From assembly GCA_035653595.1 (NCBI GenBank), contig DASRBO010000045.1, positions 1-25,208 of the forward strand: a DNA stretch of 25,208 nucleotides, in the 5' to 3' direction. A program made the translations under genes and the position numbers. The notes below the pieces were generated by a model, which saw only the letters and a list, made by a program, of their open reading frames with translations, had not been told where the DNA came from and did not search any database. This DNA is from DASRBO01 sp035653595. GTDB taxonomy: Bacteria; Actinomycetota; Acidimicrobiia; Acidimicrobiales; JAJPHE01. Of the stretch, positions 1 to 8,543 are shown piece by piece; position 1 is the stretch's first letter, and every line of letters starts with the position of its first letter.

Positions 1-801
<801 letters not shown>

Positions 802-1053
802 GTGCCCCTGCGCACCTGCGTCGGTTGCCGGCGGGTGCGCCCCCAGGCCGAGTTGGTCCGGGTGGTCGCCACCCCCACCGGGGTACAGGTCGGACGCGGG
901 CTGCCGGGGCGGGGAGCGTGGCTGTGCGCCGGCTCGTCGGCCTGTGTGGAGGAGGCGGTGCGGCGCCGGTCCCTGGCCCGGGCCCTGCGCACCCAGGTGG
1001 GCGAGGAGGCGGTCGAACGGCTCAGGCAGGTGTCGGGGCCCGGCCCGGAGTAA
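802..1053 (+). CDS. ylxR: YlxR/RnpM family RNA-binding protein
   Basis: This 83-residue protein belongs to the YlxR (DUF448) family, found between nusA and infB in many bacteria. Family members bind RNA, and the Bacillus subtilis protein (RnpM) has been described as a modulator of RNase P; here that role is inferred. Visible marks are the N-terminal RTCVGCRR motif at residues 4-11, the GRGAWLC signature in the middle, and a basic helical C-terminal half. The GTG start immediately follows the nusA stop with no intergenic base, which implies translational coupling. The length is normal for the family. The 100 bases after it, up to infB, contain no gene. Confidence 0.92.
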   Translation: MPLRTCVGCRRVRPQAELVRVVATPTGVQVGRGLPGRGAWLCAGSSACVEEAVRRRSLARALRTQVGEEAVERLRQVSGPGPE

Positions 1054-1153
1054 CTCCGATCCAGCCGGTGCCGCCGGTGTGGGAGGATGGTAGGCCGCGT
1101 GGGTGGCGCCGAGGCGCGCGCCGTCCCGCCAGCAGGAAGGACTGACAGGGCAG

Positions 1154-4066
1154 TTGGCAAAGAAAATCCGGGTCTACGAGCTGGCTCGTGAGCTCGGGCT
1201 GACGAACAAGGAAGCGCTCGACCTGTGCGAGTCGCTGGGGATCGGGGTCAGGAGCCACTCCTCGAGCATCGAGGACGCCCAGGCCGATCGCGTCCGGCGC
1301 AAGGCTGACCGCGAGGGCCTGCGGCGCGACGCCACCCCGCCGGAGGACAAGCCCGAGCCCCCGGCCCGGCCGGCCCCCGCCCGTCCGGCGCCGGTGGAGC
1401 CGGCGGCCGAGGCCCCCGAGCCGGCGGCTCGCCCCGCCGCCGAGGCACCCCGTCCCGCCCCCGAGCCGGTGGCACCCCGGCCGACTCCCGAGCCCCCCCG
1501 ACCGACCCCGGAGCCGGCCCGGCCGGAGCCGGTACGACCGGCCGCCGCCGCCCGCCCGGTCACCTCCGCCCCGGTCCGATCCGCCCCGCCCGCCGCTCCC
1601 GCCCGCCCGGCGGCCACCCCGCCCGAACGGCCCCCGGCTGCTCCTGAGCGCCCCGCCGCCCGACCCCCCGCCGAGGACCGCCCGGCGGCCGCCGCCGCCC
1701 GGCCCGACGCCGGCGAGCGCCCCCGGCCCGCCGACCCCAGGTTGGTCTCCAGCCGTCCCGCTGGCGACGCCCCCGACGTGGCCCGACCCCCCCGGGGGCC
1801 CGACGGTGGCGGCGGGCAGCGCCGCGCCCCACTGTCGTCCACCGGCAAGCCCATCCCGCCGCCGCCCGGCATGCGCCGGCCGCTGTCGTCCACCGGCAAG
1901 CCCATCCCGCCTCCCCCCGGAGGACCGCCCCGTCCCGGCGCGCCCCGCCCCGCCTCCGGTGGTGCCGGCGGGCGCGGGCCCGCCCCCGGGGTTGGTCGCC
2001 CGGCGCCCGGTGCCGGCCGGCCCGGCTTCGGGCCGCGGCCCGGCGGCGGAGCACCCACCGGCGGCGGCCGACCCGGTTTCGGCCAGCGTCCCGGCGGCCC
2101 CGGCGGCGCCGGCGGCTTCGGCGGACGGCCGGGGGCGCCCGGTGGTCCCCCCGGCGGCGGCCGAGGCGGGGGTCCGCCCGGACGCGGCCGCCCGCCCCAG
2201 CGTCGGGCCCGGCGCCGGCGTCGCACCTTCGAGGAGCTGGAGCCGACCCAGCCGACGACCTACACCCCGTCCAACGCCCCCATCCCCGAGGACGAGGTGA
2301 TCATCGAGCGCGGCTCGACCGCCCAGGACGTCGGCCCGAAGCTGTTCCGCTCGGCCGGCGACGTCGTGCGCTTCCTCCTACTGCAGGGCGAGATGGTCAC
2401 CGCCACCCAGTCCCTGTCGGACGACATGATCGAGCTCTTCGCCGCCGAAATCGGAGCCAAGGTCCGACTGGTCGATCCGGGCGAGGAGAAGGAGGCGGCC
2501 CTTCAGGCCAAGTACTTCGAGGAGGACGAGGGCGACGAGGAGCTCCAGCGTCCCCGCCCGCCGGTGATCACGGTCATGGGCCACGTCGACCACGGCAAGA
2601 CCCTGCTGCTTGACCGCATCCGCCAGACCAACGTGGTGGCCGGCGAGGCCGGCGGGATCACCCAGCACATAGGCGCCTACCAGGTCGAGAAGGAGGGCCG
2701 CCTGATCACCTTCATCGACACCCCGGGCCACGAGGCCTTCACCGCCATGCGGGCCAGGGGGGCGGAGGTGACCGACATCGCCGTGCTGGTGGTGGCGGCC
2801 GACGACGGGGTGATGCCCCAGACCGTGGAGGCCATCAACCACGCCAAGGCGGCCGAGGTGCCGATCGTGGTGGCGATCAACAAGATCGACCGCGAGAACG
2901 CCGATCCCAACCGCGTCATGCAGCAGCTGTCCGAGCAGGGCCTGGTGCCCGAGCAGTGGGGCGGCGACACGATCATGGTGGAGATATCCGCCCTGCAGAA
3001 CCTGGGCGTCGACGACCTGCTCGAGCAGCTCCTGCTGCTCGCCGACGTCGAGGAGCTCACCGCCAACCCCGAGGGCCGGGCCCGCGGCACGGTGCTGGAG
3101 GCCAACCTCGACATCGGGCGGGGCCCGGTGGCGACGGTCCTGGTCGAGAAGGGCACCCTGCGGGTCGGCGACCCGGTCGTCGCCGGCGCCGCCTGGGGCA
3201 AGGTGCGGGCCCTGGTCGACGACAAGGGCGACAACGTGAAGGAGGCCCTGCCCTCCATGCCGGTGGAGGTCCTGGGCTTCTCCGACGTGCCCAGGGCGGG
3301 CGACGAGTTCAGGGTGACGGCCGACATGGGCACCGCCCGGACCATCGGCGAGACCCGCGAGCAGCGTTACCGCACCGCCGGCTACGCCCCCACGCCCATG
3401 GCCACCGCCGGTGCCCGCCTCGAGGACATCTTCGAGCAGATCCAGCGGGGCGAGGTCGCCACCCTCAACCTGATCCTCAAGGCCGACGTGCAGGGCTCGC
3501 TCGAGGCCCTGACCGAGGCGCTGCGCAAGCTGGAGCGCGACGAGGTGAAGCTGGCCTTCGTGCACCGGGCGGTCGGCGCCATCACCGAGAACGACGTCCA
3601 GCTGGCCGCCACCTCCAACGCCACCATCATCGGTTTCAACGTCCGTCCCGACCGCAAGGTGCGGGAGGTGGCCGAGGCCAACGGGGTGGACATCCGGACC
3701 TACGAGATCATCTACAAGGTGCTCGAGGACATCGAAGCGGCCATGGTGGGCATGCTGGCGCCGGAGTACGAGGAGGTCGTCACCGGCGACGCCGAGGTCC
3801 GCAAGATCTACCGGATCCCGCGGGTGGGCAACATCGCCGGCTGCTACGTCACCAACGGCACCATCACCCGGGGGTCCAAGGTCCGCTTCCTGCGCGAGGG
3901 CGTCATCATCTGGAAGGGCACCATCACCTCGCTCAAGCGCGTCAGGGACGACGCGCGCGAGGTGCAGTCGGGCTTCGAGTGCGGCATCGGGCTGTCGGAC
4001 TTCCAGGACCTCCACGAGGGCGACATCATCGAGACCTACGAGGAGCGGGAGATCCCACGCACGTAG
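1154..4066 (+). CDS. infB: Translation initiation factor IF-2
   Basis: This 970-residue GTPase positions initiator fMet-tRNA on the ribosome. I place the start at TTG 1154, because the protein then begins MAKKIRVYELAREL, the usual IF2 N-terminal domain; AGGAAGG lies at 1134-1140. A GTG at 1103 would add 17 unconserved residues. Domains in order are: an IF2N domain (about 1-55), a very long Pro/Ala/Gly/Arg-rich linker to about residue 370, a second IF2N-like domain, the G domain, and the beta-barrel and C-terminal tRNA-binding domains. G-motifs are GHVDHGKT (476-483), DTPGHEAF (522-529) and NKID (576-579). The linker contains a 13-residue duplication. The 3' end overlaps the inferred ylxP start by ten bases. 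Identity is certain; only the start is a judgement. Confidence 0.97.
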   Translation: MAKKIRVYELARELGLTNKEALDLCESLGIGVRSHSSSIEDAQADRVRRKADREGLRRDATPPEDKPEPPARPAPARPAPVEPAAEAPEPAARPAAEAPRPAPEPVAPRPTPEPPRPTPEPARPEPVRPAAAARPVTSAPVRSAPPAAPARPAATPPERPPAAPERPAARPPAEDRPAAAAARPDAGERPRPADPRLVSSRPAGDAPDVARPPRGPDGGGGQRRAPLSSTGKPIPPPPGMRRPLSSTGKPIPPPPGGPPRPGAPRPASGGAGGRGPAPGVGRPAPGAGRPGFGPRPGGGAPTGGGRPGFGQRPGGPGGAGGFGGRPGAPGGPPGGGRGGGPPGRGRPPQRRARRRRRTFEELEPTQPTTYTPSNAPIPEDEVIIERGSTAQDVGPKLFRSAGDVVRFLLLQGEMVTATQSLSDDMIELFAAEIGAKVRLVDPGEEKEAALQAKYFEEDEGDEELQRPRPPVITVMGHVDHGKTLLLDRIRQTNVVAGEAGGITQHIGAYQVEKEGRLITFIDTPGHEAFTAMRARGAEVTDIAVLVVAADDGVMPQTVEAINHAKAAEVPIVVAINKIDRENADPNRVMQQLSEQGLVPEQWGGDTIMVEISALQNLGVDDLLEQLLLLADVEELTANPEGRARGTVLEANLDIGRGPVATVLVEKGTLRVGDPVVAGAAWGKVRALVDDKGDNVKEALPSMPVEVLGFSDVPRAGDEFRVTADMGTARTIGETREQRYRTAGYAPTPMATAGARLEDIFEQIQRGEVATLNLILKADVQGSLEALTEALRKLERDEVKLAFVHRAVGAITENDVQLAATSNATIIGFNVRPDRKVREVAEANGVDIRTYEIIYKVLEDIEAAMVGMLAPEYEEVVTGDAEVRKIYRIPRVGNIAGCYVTNGTITRGSKVRFLREGVIIWKGTITSLKRVRDDAREVQSGFECGIGLSDFQDLHEGDIIETYEEREIPRT
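1832..1921 (+). repeat. Tandem 39-base repeat in the IF2 linker
   Basis: Two near-identical copies at 1832-1870 and 1883-1921 each encode LSSTGKPIPPPPG, with a 51-base (17-residue) period. The only differences are third-base changes at the end of the second copy. It lies inside the disordered Pro-rich linker of infB and keeps the reading frame. Confidence 0.9.
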
Positions 4067-4350
4067 GGGCTCTCCTGGTCGAGCTGCACATGCCGGACAG
4101 CCACTCCCTCAAGGAGAAGCGGGCGGTGCTCAAGCCCATACTCGAGGGGACCAGGCGGCGCTTCGCCGTGGCCAGCGCCGAGGTCGGCCACCAGGACTCC
4201 TGGCAGCGGGCCAGGCTCGGCATCGCCGCCGTGGCCGGCACCCCCAGCCAGGTCGAGGCGGTCCTCGACGGCTGCGAGCGCTTCGTCTGGTCCCGCCCGG
4301 GCATCGAGGTGCTGGCCATGCAGCGACACTGGCTGGACATGGAGCCATGA
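4057..4350 (+). CDS. ylxP: DUF503 (YlxP-like) protein with a probable non-AUG start
   Basis: DUF503 proteins are small (about 95 residues), have no firmly established function, and are commonly encoded between infB and rbfA. The C-terminal part is unmistakable: SLKEKRAVLKP, then AEVGHQDSWQRA, and an ERFVWSRPGIEVL end. The family begins MHVGAL..., and here the frame reads T-HVGALLVELHM with ACG at 4057 where Met is expected. No ATG, GTG or TTG lies in frame just upstream. GGGAG at 4047-4051, five bases before the ACG, supports starting there. The first canonical start, ATG 4090, has no Shine-Dalgarno sequence and would delete the first beta strand. The 3' end overlaps rbfA as ATGA. Gene identity is firm; the start codon is inferred. 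Confidence 0.85.
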   Translation, partial: THVGALLVELHMPDSHSLKEKRAVLKPILEGTRRRFAVASAEVGHQDSWQRARLGIAAVAGTPSQVEAVLDGCERFVWSRPGIEVLAMQRHWLDMEP

Positions 4351-4745
4351 CCCCGGCCGCCCGGCGCCACCCCTCCGGCAGCCAGCGCTACCCCCGGGTC
4401 TACCGGGTGAACCAGCTGGTGCGGGAGGTCCTCGCCGACGAGCTCGAGCGCCTGGCCGACTCCGACGAGCGCCTGGGGCTGTTGACCATCACGGGTGTGA
4501 CGACCGAGCCCGACCTGCGTCATGCCACCGTGTTCCTGAGCTCGCTGTCCGAGGAGGCGCGCGAGGGACTCAACCAGCACCGCGCCGCCCTCCAGGCCAG
4601 CCTCGCCGGGCAGATCAGGCTGAAGCGCACCCCCCGCCTCTCCTTCGAGGCCGACCCCGGCGTCGCCACCGGCACCGCCATCGACGATCTGATCAGGCGC
4701 ATCCACTCCGGGGAGGCCGGCGACGCCGAGGCGGACGCCCGGTGA
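4347..4745 (+). CDS. rbfA: 30S ribosome-binding factor RbfA
   Basis: RbfA is a KH-fold assembly factor that binds the 30S subunit during late 16S rRNA maturation. The 132-residue protein shows the family pattern: RVNQLVREVLADELERL near residues 19-35, VTTEPDLRHATVFLS in the central strand, and a C-terminal RLKRTPRLSFEADPG strand followed by IDDLIRRI. Its ATG overlaps the ylxP stop (ATGA) and its TGA overlaps the nrnA GTG (GTGA), so it is translationally coupled on both sides. Length and neighbours are typical for actinobacteria. Confidence 0.96.
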   Translation: MTPAARRHPSGSQRYPRVYRVNQLVREVLADELERLADSDERLGLLTITGVTTEPDLRHATVFLSSLSEEAREGLNQHRAALQASLAGQIRLKRTPRLSFEADPGVATGTAIDDLIRRIHSGEAGDAEADAR

Positions 4746-5707
4746 GGGTTGACGCCGAGCTCGACCGGGCGGCCAAGGCCATCGACGCCGCCGGGGTGGT
4801 GAGCCTGGCCTGCCACGTGTCACCCGACGGCGACGCCCTCGGCTCCCTCCTCGCCCTCCACCTGCTGTGCCGGTCCCAGGGCAAGGAGTCGGTGGCGGCG
4901 TGGCCCTCGCCCGCCCACGTCGCCCCCCACTACCGGTTCCTGCCCGGTCTGGAGGACACCACCCCGGCCGACCAGTTCCCGGCCAGGCCAGAGCTCATGG
5001 TCACCTTCGACTGCGGCTCCATCGACCGGTTGGGCCGGCTCACCGACGCCGCCCGGGCGGCGGGGGAGCTGGTCGTGCTGGACCACCACGCCACCAACAC
5101 CTGCTACGGGACCATAAACGTGGTCGACGCCGACGCCGCCGCCACCGCCGTGCTGGTGCGCCGGCTGGCCGCCCGGCTGGGCTGGCCCCTCACCCGGCCG
5201 GCGGCCGAGTGCATCTACGCCGGGCTGGTCACCGACACGGGCCGTTTCCAGTACTCCAACACCACCCCCGAGGTGTTCGCCCTGGCCGAGGAGCTGGCCC
5301 GCTTCGACCTGCCCATCGAGCACATCACCCGCGAGCTGTTCGAGAAGCACCGCTTCGCCTACCTGCAGCTGGTGGCCGACGTGCTGGGGCGGGCGGTGCT
5401 TGAGCCGGGGCTGGCCCTGGTGTCGGCCGCGGTGACCAGGGAGGATCTCGACCGTCACGGCGTCGACGTGGAGGAGACCGAGGGCCTCATCGACCTGCTC
5501 CGGCGCACGGCGGAGGCCACGGTCGTGGTGCTGGCCAAGGAGGCCCCCGAGGGGGTGCGGGTGTCCCTGCGGTCCCTGGCCGAGGTGGATGTGGGAGCCC
5601 TGGCCCGGGCCATGGGTGGCGGGGGCCACCGCTTCGCCTCCGGCTTCACCCACCACGGCACCGTCACCGAGGCGCTCGAGCTGGTGAGGGCCGCCCTTTC
5701 CGGGTGA
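4742..5707 (+). CDS. nrnA: DHH-DHHA1 phosphoesterase, NrnA-like nanoRNase/pAp phosphatase
   Basis: This 321-residue protein has the DHH/DHHA1 architecture of NrnA, which degrades short RNA oligonucleotides from the 5' end and can dephosphorylate 3'-phosphoadenosine 5'-phosphate. Metal-binding motifs are HVSPDGDALGS (25-35), FDCGS (89-93), DHH (114-116) and DTGRFQYSN further on. The C-terminal DHHA1 substrate motif GGGGHRFASGF lies near residues 290-300. The GTG start overlaps the rbfA stop by four bases. The rbfA-nrnA-truB order is common, consistent with RNA turnover linked to translation. The family is certain; the exact substrate (nanoRNA, pAp or c-di-AMP products) is not shown by the sequence. 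Confidence 0.93.
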   Translation: MRVDAELDRAAKAIDAAGVVSLACHVSPDGDALGSLLALHLLCRSQGKESVAAWPSPAHVAPHYRFLPGLEDTTPADQFPARPELMVTFDCGSIDRLGRLTDAARAAGELVVLDHHATNTCYGTINVVDADAAATAVLVRRLAARLGWPLTRPAAECIYAGLVTDTGRFQYSNTTPEVFALAEELARFDLPIEHITRELFEKHRFAYLQLVADVLGRAVLEPGLALVSAAVTREDLDRHGVDVEETEGLIDLLRRTAEATVVVLAKEAPEGVRVSLRSLAEVDVGALARAMGGGGHRFASGFTHHGTVTEALELVRAALSG

Positions 5708-6588
5708 TGGCCCCCACCGGTTCGACCGCCACCGGCTTCCTGAACGTCGACAAGCCGGCGGGCTGGACCTCCCACGACGTGGTGGCACGGTGCCGCCGGC
5801 TGCTGGGCCTGCGCCGGGTGGGCCACGCCGGCACCCTCGACCCGGACGCCACCGGTGTGCTGGTGGTGGCGGCCGGCCCCGCCACCCGCCTGCTGCGGTT
5901 CCTCGCCCCCCTGACCAAGCGCTACGAGGGCGAGATGGTCCTCGGCGTGGCCACCTCGACCCTCGACGCCGCCGGCGAGGTGACCGGCCGCTGGGACATG
6001 GCCGGGGTGGACCTGGGCCGGCTCCGGGCGGCGGCGGCCGGGCTCACCGGCGACATCATGCAGGTGCCCCCGATGGTGTCGGCGGTGCAGGTCGGGGGCC
6101 GGCGCCTGCACGACCTGGCCCGCCAGGGGATCGAGGTGGAGCGGGCCCCCCGGGCGGTGACGGTCGAGCGCTTCGACGTCACCCCCGGTTCCGAGCCGTC
6201 GGTGTTCTGCTTCGAGGTCGACTGCTCCTCGGGGACCTACGTGCGGGTGCTGGTGGCCGACCTGGGGGAGGCCGTAGGAGGCGGGGCCCACCTGCGCCGG
6301 CTGCGGCGCACGGCTGTGGGGCCCTTCGCCGTCGACGACGCCGTCCCCCTCGACCGGGTCGGTCCCGACCGGCTGATGCCGCCGGCGGCCGCCCTGTCCT
6401 TCCTGCCCACCGTGGCCCTGGGCGACGAAGGTCTCGACGCCGTCCGCCACGGCCGGCCCATCACCGCCCCCGAGGCGGGCGCCGAGGGGCCCTGGGCCCT
6501 CACCGGCCCCGCCGGCGAGCTGGTGGCCGTGTACGAGGGTGACGGCCGCGGCGGCCTGCGGGCGGCGGTGGTGCTGGCCCCGGCGTGA
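5707..6588 (+). CDS. truB: tRNA pseudouridine(55) synthase TruB
   Basis: TruB converts U55 in the T-loop of tRNAs to pseudouridine. The protein is about 293 residues. It has GFLNVDKPAGWTSHDVV at the N-terminus, the catalytic motif HAGTLDPDATGVL with nucleophile Asp45, KRYEGEM, and the CSSGTYVRVLVADLG motif; a short C-terminal domain follows. I use ATG 5707, whose A is also the last base of the nrnA TGA. GTG 5704, one codon earlier, is equally possible. A 40-base gap separates it from ribF, so the coupled operon appears to end here for translation. Confidence 0.96.
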   Translation: MAPTGSTATGFLNVDKPAGWTSHDVVARCRRLLGLRRVGHAGTLDPDATGVLVVAAGPATRLLRFLAPLTKRYEGEMVLGVATSTLDAAGEVTGRWDMAGVDLGRLRAAAAGLTGDIMQVPPMVSAVQVGGRRLHDLARQGIEVERAPRAVTVERFDVTPGSEPSVFCFEVDCSSGTYVRVLVADLGEAVGGGAHLRRLRRTAVGPFAVDDAVPLDRVGPDRLMPPAAALSFLPTVALGDEGLDAVRHGRPITAPEAGAEGPWALTGPAGELVAVYEGDGRGGLRAAVVLAPA

Positions 6589-6614
6589 TCCGGGGGCAGG
6601 AGCCGGCCCGCCGG

Positions 6615-6620
6615 TAGCCT
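6615..6620 (+). promoter_or_regulatory. Candidate -10 box of a leaderless ribF promoter
   Basis: TAGCCT fits the actinobacterial -10 pattern TANNNT and is followed by exactly eight bases before the ribF ATG at 6629. There is no Shine-Dalgarno sequence before that ATG, so transcription starting at or next to the start codon would explain the layout. No convincing -35 is visible. Confidence 0.55.
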
Positions 6621-6628
6621 CCGGCCCA

Positions 6629-7597
6629 ATGGAGGTGCTCAGCGACGGCGAGCCGTGCCCGCAGCTGGGCCGGGGCTCGGTCATCACCATCGGCGCCTAC
6701 GACGGGGTCCACCTCGGCCACCGGGCGATCATCGCCGAGGTGCGCAACCGGGCCCGTGCCCAGGGGGCGGCCAGCGTGGTGGTGACCTTCGACCGGCACC
6801 CGGCCCGGGTGGTCAGGCCGGAGTCGGCCCCCCTGCAGCTGACCGACCTCGACCAGAAGCTCGAGCTGCTGGCCATGACCGGGGTCGACTACACCATGGT
6901 CGTCCGTTTCGACCAGGTCCGGGCGGCCGAGTCGGCCGAGGACTTCGTCTCCGAGCTCTTGGTGGGCTGTCTCAACGCCCGCGGGGTGGTGGTCGGCCAC
7001 GACTTCCATTTCGGGCGGGGCCGGGGCGGCAACGTGGCCCTGCTGTCGGACATGGGCCGCCGGCTGGGCTTCGACGTGGTGGGCCTGCGGCTGGTGTCGG
7101 ACCCGGAGGCGGCCGAGGTGGTGTCCTCCACGCGCATCCGGGGGCTCCTCGGGGCGGGGGCGGTGGAGGAGGCGGCCCGGCTCCTGGGCCGGCCCCACGA
7201 GGTCCGGGGGGTGGTGGAGAAGGGGGACGGGCGGGCGGGGCCCGAGCTCGGCTTCCCGACCGCGAATGTGGCCGTGCCGGCCGACATCCAGCTGCCCGCC
7301 GATGGCATCTACGCCGGCTGGTACCGCCGACCGGAGGGCAGCGTGCTCCCCGCCGCCCTTTCCCTCGGCCTGCGCCCGACCTTCTACCCCGAGGGTGGGC
7401 CCCGCCTCCTCGAGGCCCACCTGCTCGACTTCAGCGGCCGCCTCTACGGGGAGGTGGCCAGGGTCAGCTTCAGCCACCGCCTCCGCGACGAGGAGCACTT
7501 CGACACGGCCGAGGCCCTGGTGGATCAGATGGCCCGCGACGTGGCCGCCGTGCGGGAGCTCATCACTCTTCGGGGGGAGCCGACCGGCTCCGCTTGA
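6629..7597 (+). CDS. ribF: Bifunctional riboflavin kinase/FAD synthetase
   Basis: RibF phosphorylates riboflavin to FMN and adenylates FMN to FAD. The 322-residue protein has the N-terminal nucleotidyltransferase motif GAYDGVHLGH (22-31), a VVGHDFHFGRGR region, and SSTRIR before the domain junction. The C-terminal flavokinase domain carries GFPTAN (208-213), LSLGLRPTF and the EAHLLDF strand. ATG 6629 is chosen because the protein then has the family's normal N-terminus; the frame is open further upstream but that part overlaps truB and is not conserved. Its 3' end overlaps convergent arfB by 35 bases. FAD and FMN made here would serve the flavoenzymes encoded downstream in the window, an inference only. 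Confidence 0.95.
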   Translation: MEVLSDGEPCPQLGRGSVITIGAYDGVHLGHRAIIAEVRNRARAQGAASVVVTFDRHPARVVRPESAPLQLTDLDQKLELLAMTGVDYTMVVRFDQVRAAESAEDFVSELLVGCLNARGVVVGHDFHFGRGRGGNVALLSDMGRRLGFDVVGLRLVSDPEAAEVVSSTRIRGLLGAGAVEEAARLLGRPHEVRGVVEKGDGRAGPELGFPTANVAVPADIQLPADGIYAGWYRRPEGSVLPAALSLGLRPTFYPEGGPRLLEAHLLDFSGRLYGEVARVSFSHRLRDEEHFDTAEALVDQMARDVAAVRELITLRGEPTGSA

Positions 7598-7982
7598 GCT
7601 CGGCCCGGCGGTGCTTCTCCCGCAGGCGGGCCTCGCGGGCGCCGGGGCCGGGCGCCGAGGCGATGCGGGGCCGGGGTACCCGGAGGGCCTCGGCCAGGCG
7701 GGACCGGAGCCGGTCGAGGGCCAGCTGGCGGTTGCGGGCCTGGGAGCGCTCCTCGCCGGCCCGCACCCGGACCACCGGGCCCAGGCGGCCCAGAAGCCGC
7801 TCCCGCTGACGGGGCCCCAGGGACTGGGAGGCCGCCACGTCGAAGCTCACCTCGGCCACGGTGTGGGAGCGGTTGGCGTGCTGGCCGCCGGGCCCACCGC
7901 TGGTGGTGAACCGCCACACCAGCTCGGCGGCCGGTATGACGCAGGAGCGGGTGACCCGCAGGTCGTCGCCGTCGCCCTCCAT
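7563..7982 (-). CDS. arfB: ArfB-type alternative ribosome-rescue factor (GGQ peptidyl-tRNA hydrolase)
   Basis: This 139-residue protein is a single class-I release-factor catalytic domain, as in ArfB/YaeJ/ICT1, which hydrolyses peptidyl-tRNA on stalled non-stop ribosomes. The key motif TTSGGPGGQHANR has GGQ at residues 32-34, and the C-terminal tail is basic (REKHRRAELKRSR), as needed to occupy the empty mRNA channel. The short length, lacking codon-recognition domains, excludes RF1/RF2. The ATG at 7982 is preferred; upstream codons of the same frame are unconserved. It runs against the surrounding operons, overlaps the ribF 3' end by 35 bases, and is divergent from rpsO. Confidence 0.9.
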   Translation of the reverse strand: MEGDGDDLRVTRSCVIPAAELVWRFTTSGGPGGQHANRSHTVAEVSFDVAASQSLGPRQRERLLGRLGPVVRVRAGEERSQARNRQLALDRLRSRLAEALRVPRPRIASAPGPGAREARLREKHRRAELKRSRSAPPEE

Positions 7983-7990
7983 CCGGCCAG

Positions 7991-7996
7991 ACCCTA
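7991..7996 (-). promoter_or_regulatory. Candidate -10 box of a leaderless arfB promoter
   Basis: On the minus strand TAGGGT is followed by eight bases (CTGGCCGG) and then the arfB ATG, the same geometry as at ribF, dapB and the nitroreductase gene. No Shine-Dalgarno sequence fits in the remaining leader. The -35 region is not recognisable. Confidence 0.5.
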
Positions 7997-8023
7997 CCGG
8001 GGGGCCCGTCGGGCTCGTCCTGC

Positions 8024-8029
8024 TACGAT
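8024..8029 (+). promoter_or_regulatory. Candidate -10 box for rpsO
   Basis: TACGAT fits TANNNT in the divergent arfB-rpsO gap. Transcription from about 8036 would give rpsO a leader of nearly 80 bases, containing GAGGA at 8099-8103 ten bases before the ATG. No -35 is evident, so this is a weak call. Confidence 0.35.
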
Positions 8030-8113
8030 GTCCGCCGGCGCCGGCTACCGCCGCCGCCCCCCGAGGCCGGACCCGACGGGTCAGCCGACCGAAGCACTGA
8101 GGACGCTGCAACC

Positions 8114-8374
8114 ATGCCCCCGGACAAGACGGCGACGATAGAAGCACACCGCCTCCACCCGACCGATACCGGGTCGCCGGAGGTGCAGGTCGCCATCCTG
8201 ACCGAGCGCATCAGGCACCTGACCGAGCACCTGCGGGTCCACAAGGGTGACCATCACACCCGCCGTGGCCTCATGCAGCTGATCGGCCGCCGCCGCCGCC
8301 TCCTCAACTACGTGCGGGACAACGACGTCGAGCGCTACCGCTCGCTCATCGCCCGGCTGGACATCAGGCGCTAG
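8114..8374 (+). CDS. rpsO: 30S ribosomal protein S15
   Basis: S15 is a primary 16S rRNA-binding protein of the central domain and also contributes to a bridge with the 50S subunit. The 86-residue protein carries the family signature: HPTDTGSPEVQVAILTERI, then LTEHL, the KGDHHTRRGL rRNA-binding loop, and RRRRLLNYVRDND to the terminal RLDIRR. ATG 8114 follows GAGGA by ten bases. It precedes pnp, the usual rpsO-pnp pairing. Length and sequence are fully normal. Confidence 0.98.
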   Translation: MPPDKTATIEAHRLHPTDTGSPEVQVAILTERIRHLTEHLRVHKGDHHTRRGLMQLIGRRRRLLNYVRDNDVERYRSLIARLDIRR

Positions 8375-8386
8375 CCCCCGGGGACA

Positions 8387-8408
8387 GCCGGAGGCCCTGG
8401 CCCCCGGC
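8387..8408 (+). terminator. Hairpin after rpsO, possible attenuator or processing site
   Basis: GCCGG at 8387-8391 pairs with CCGGC at 8404-8408, and GGC at 8393-8395 pairs with GCC at 8400-8402 around a CCTG loop, leaving one A/C mismatch. There is no T-tract after it, so it may be a weak terminator, an RNA-processing element between rpsO and pnp, or chance in GC-rich DNA. Confidence 0.35.
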
Positions 8409-8511
8409 ACATAAGCCAAGCGGGCGACGGAGGGTCAGCTGCCAGTCGCAGCCCACCCGGCGAGGATCGGGTGCGCCACGACTGGGAACTGGCCCCGGCG
8501 CCCCGGAGCCT

Positions 8512-8528
8512 GCCCCCCCGGAGGGGGC
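8512..8528 (+). promoter_or_regulatory. Hairpin directly before the pnp ribosome binding site
   Basis: GCCCCC (8512-8517) pairs perfectly with GGGGGC (8523-8528) around a five-base loop, just before the purine-rich GGGAGGGAGAG preceding the pnp ATG at 8544. In E. coli, pnp expression is autoregulated through a leader hairpin; a similar role here is only an analogy. Confidence 0.35.
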
Positions 8529-8543
8529 GGGAGGGAGAGCCGA

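Noticed and set aside
1103..1153. GTG 1103 as the infB start
   Set aside because: The added 17 residues (MAPRRAPSRQQEGLTGQ) do not match IF2; starting at TTG 1154 gives the normal MAKKIRVYELA.
1832..1921. Two similar 39-base units as a CRISPR-like or mobile repeat
   Set aside because: They are in frame, encode a repeated peptide in a disordered linker, occur only twice, and have no spacer or cas context.
2378..4015. A 545-codon open frame antisense to infB
   Set aside because: It is a shadow of the real gene: low-complexity Gly/His/Asp/Val/Leu translation, no recognisable domain, and high GC suppresses stops on the opposite strand. The same applies to long antisense frames at 4820-5788, 8364-9827, 13894-15285, 15416-16927, 17625-19070, 21420-22898 and 23041-24453.
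6539..6628. Earlier start for ribF inside the end of truB
   Set aside because: The extra 30 residues are unlike RibF and overlap truB by about 50 bases; ATG 6629 gives a standard N-terminus and fits the promoter box.
7563..7597. 35-base ribF/arfB overlap as a sign of a truncated or frameshifted gene
   Set aside because: Both proteins keep family-typical lengths and ends. Convergent overlap of variable tails is enough to explain it.
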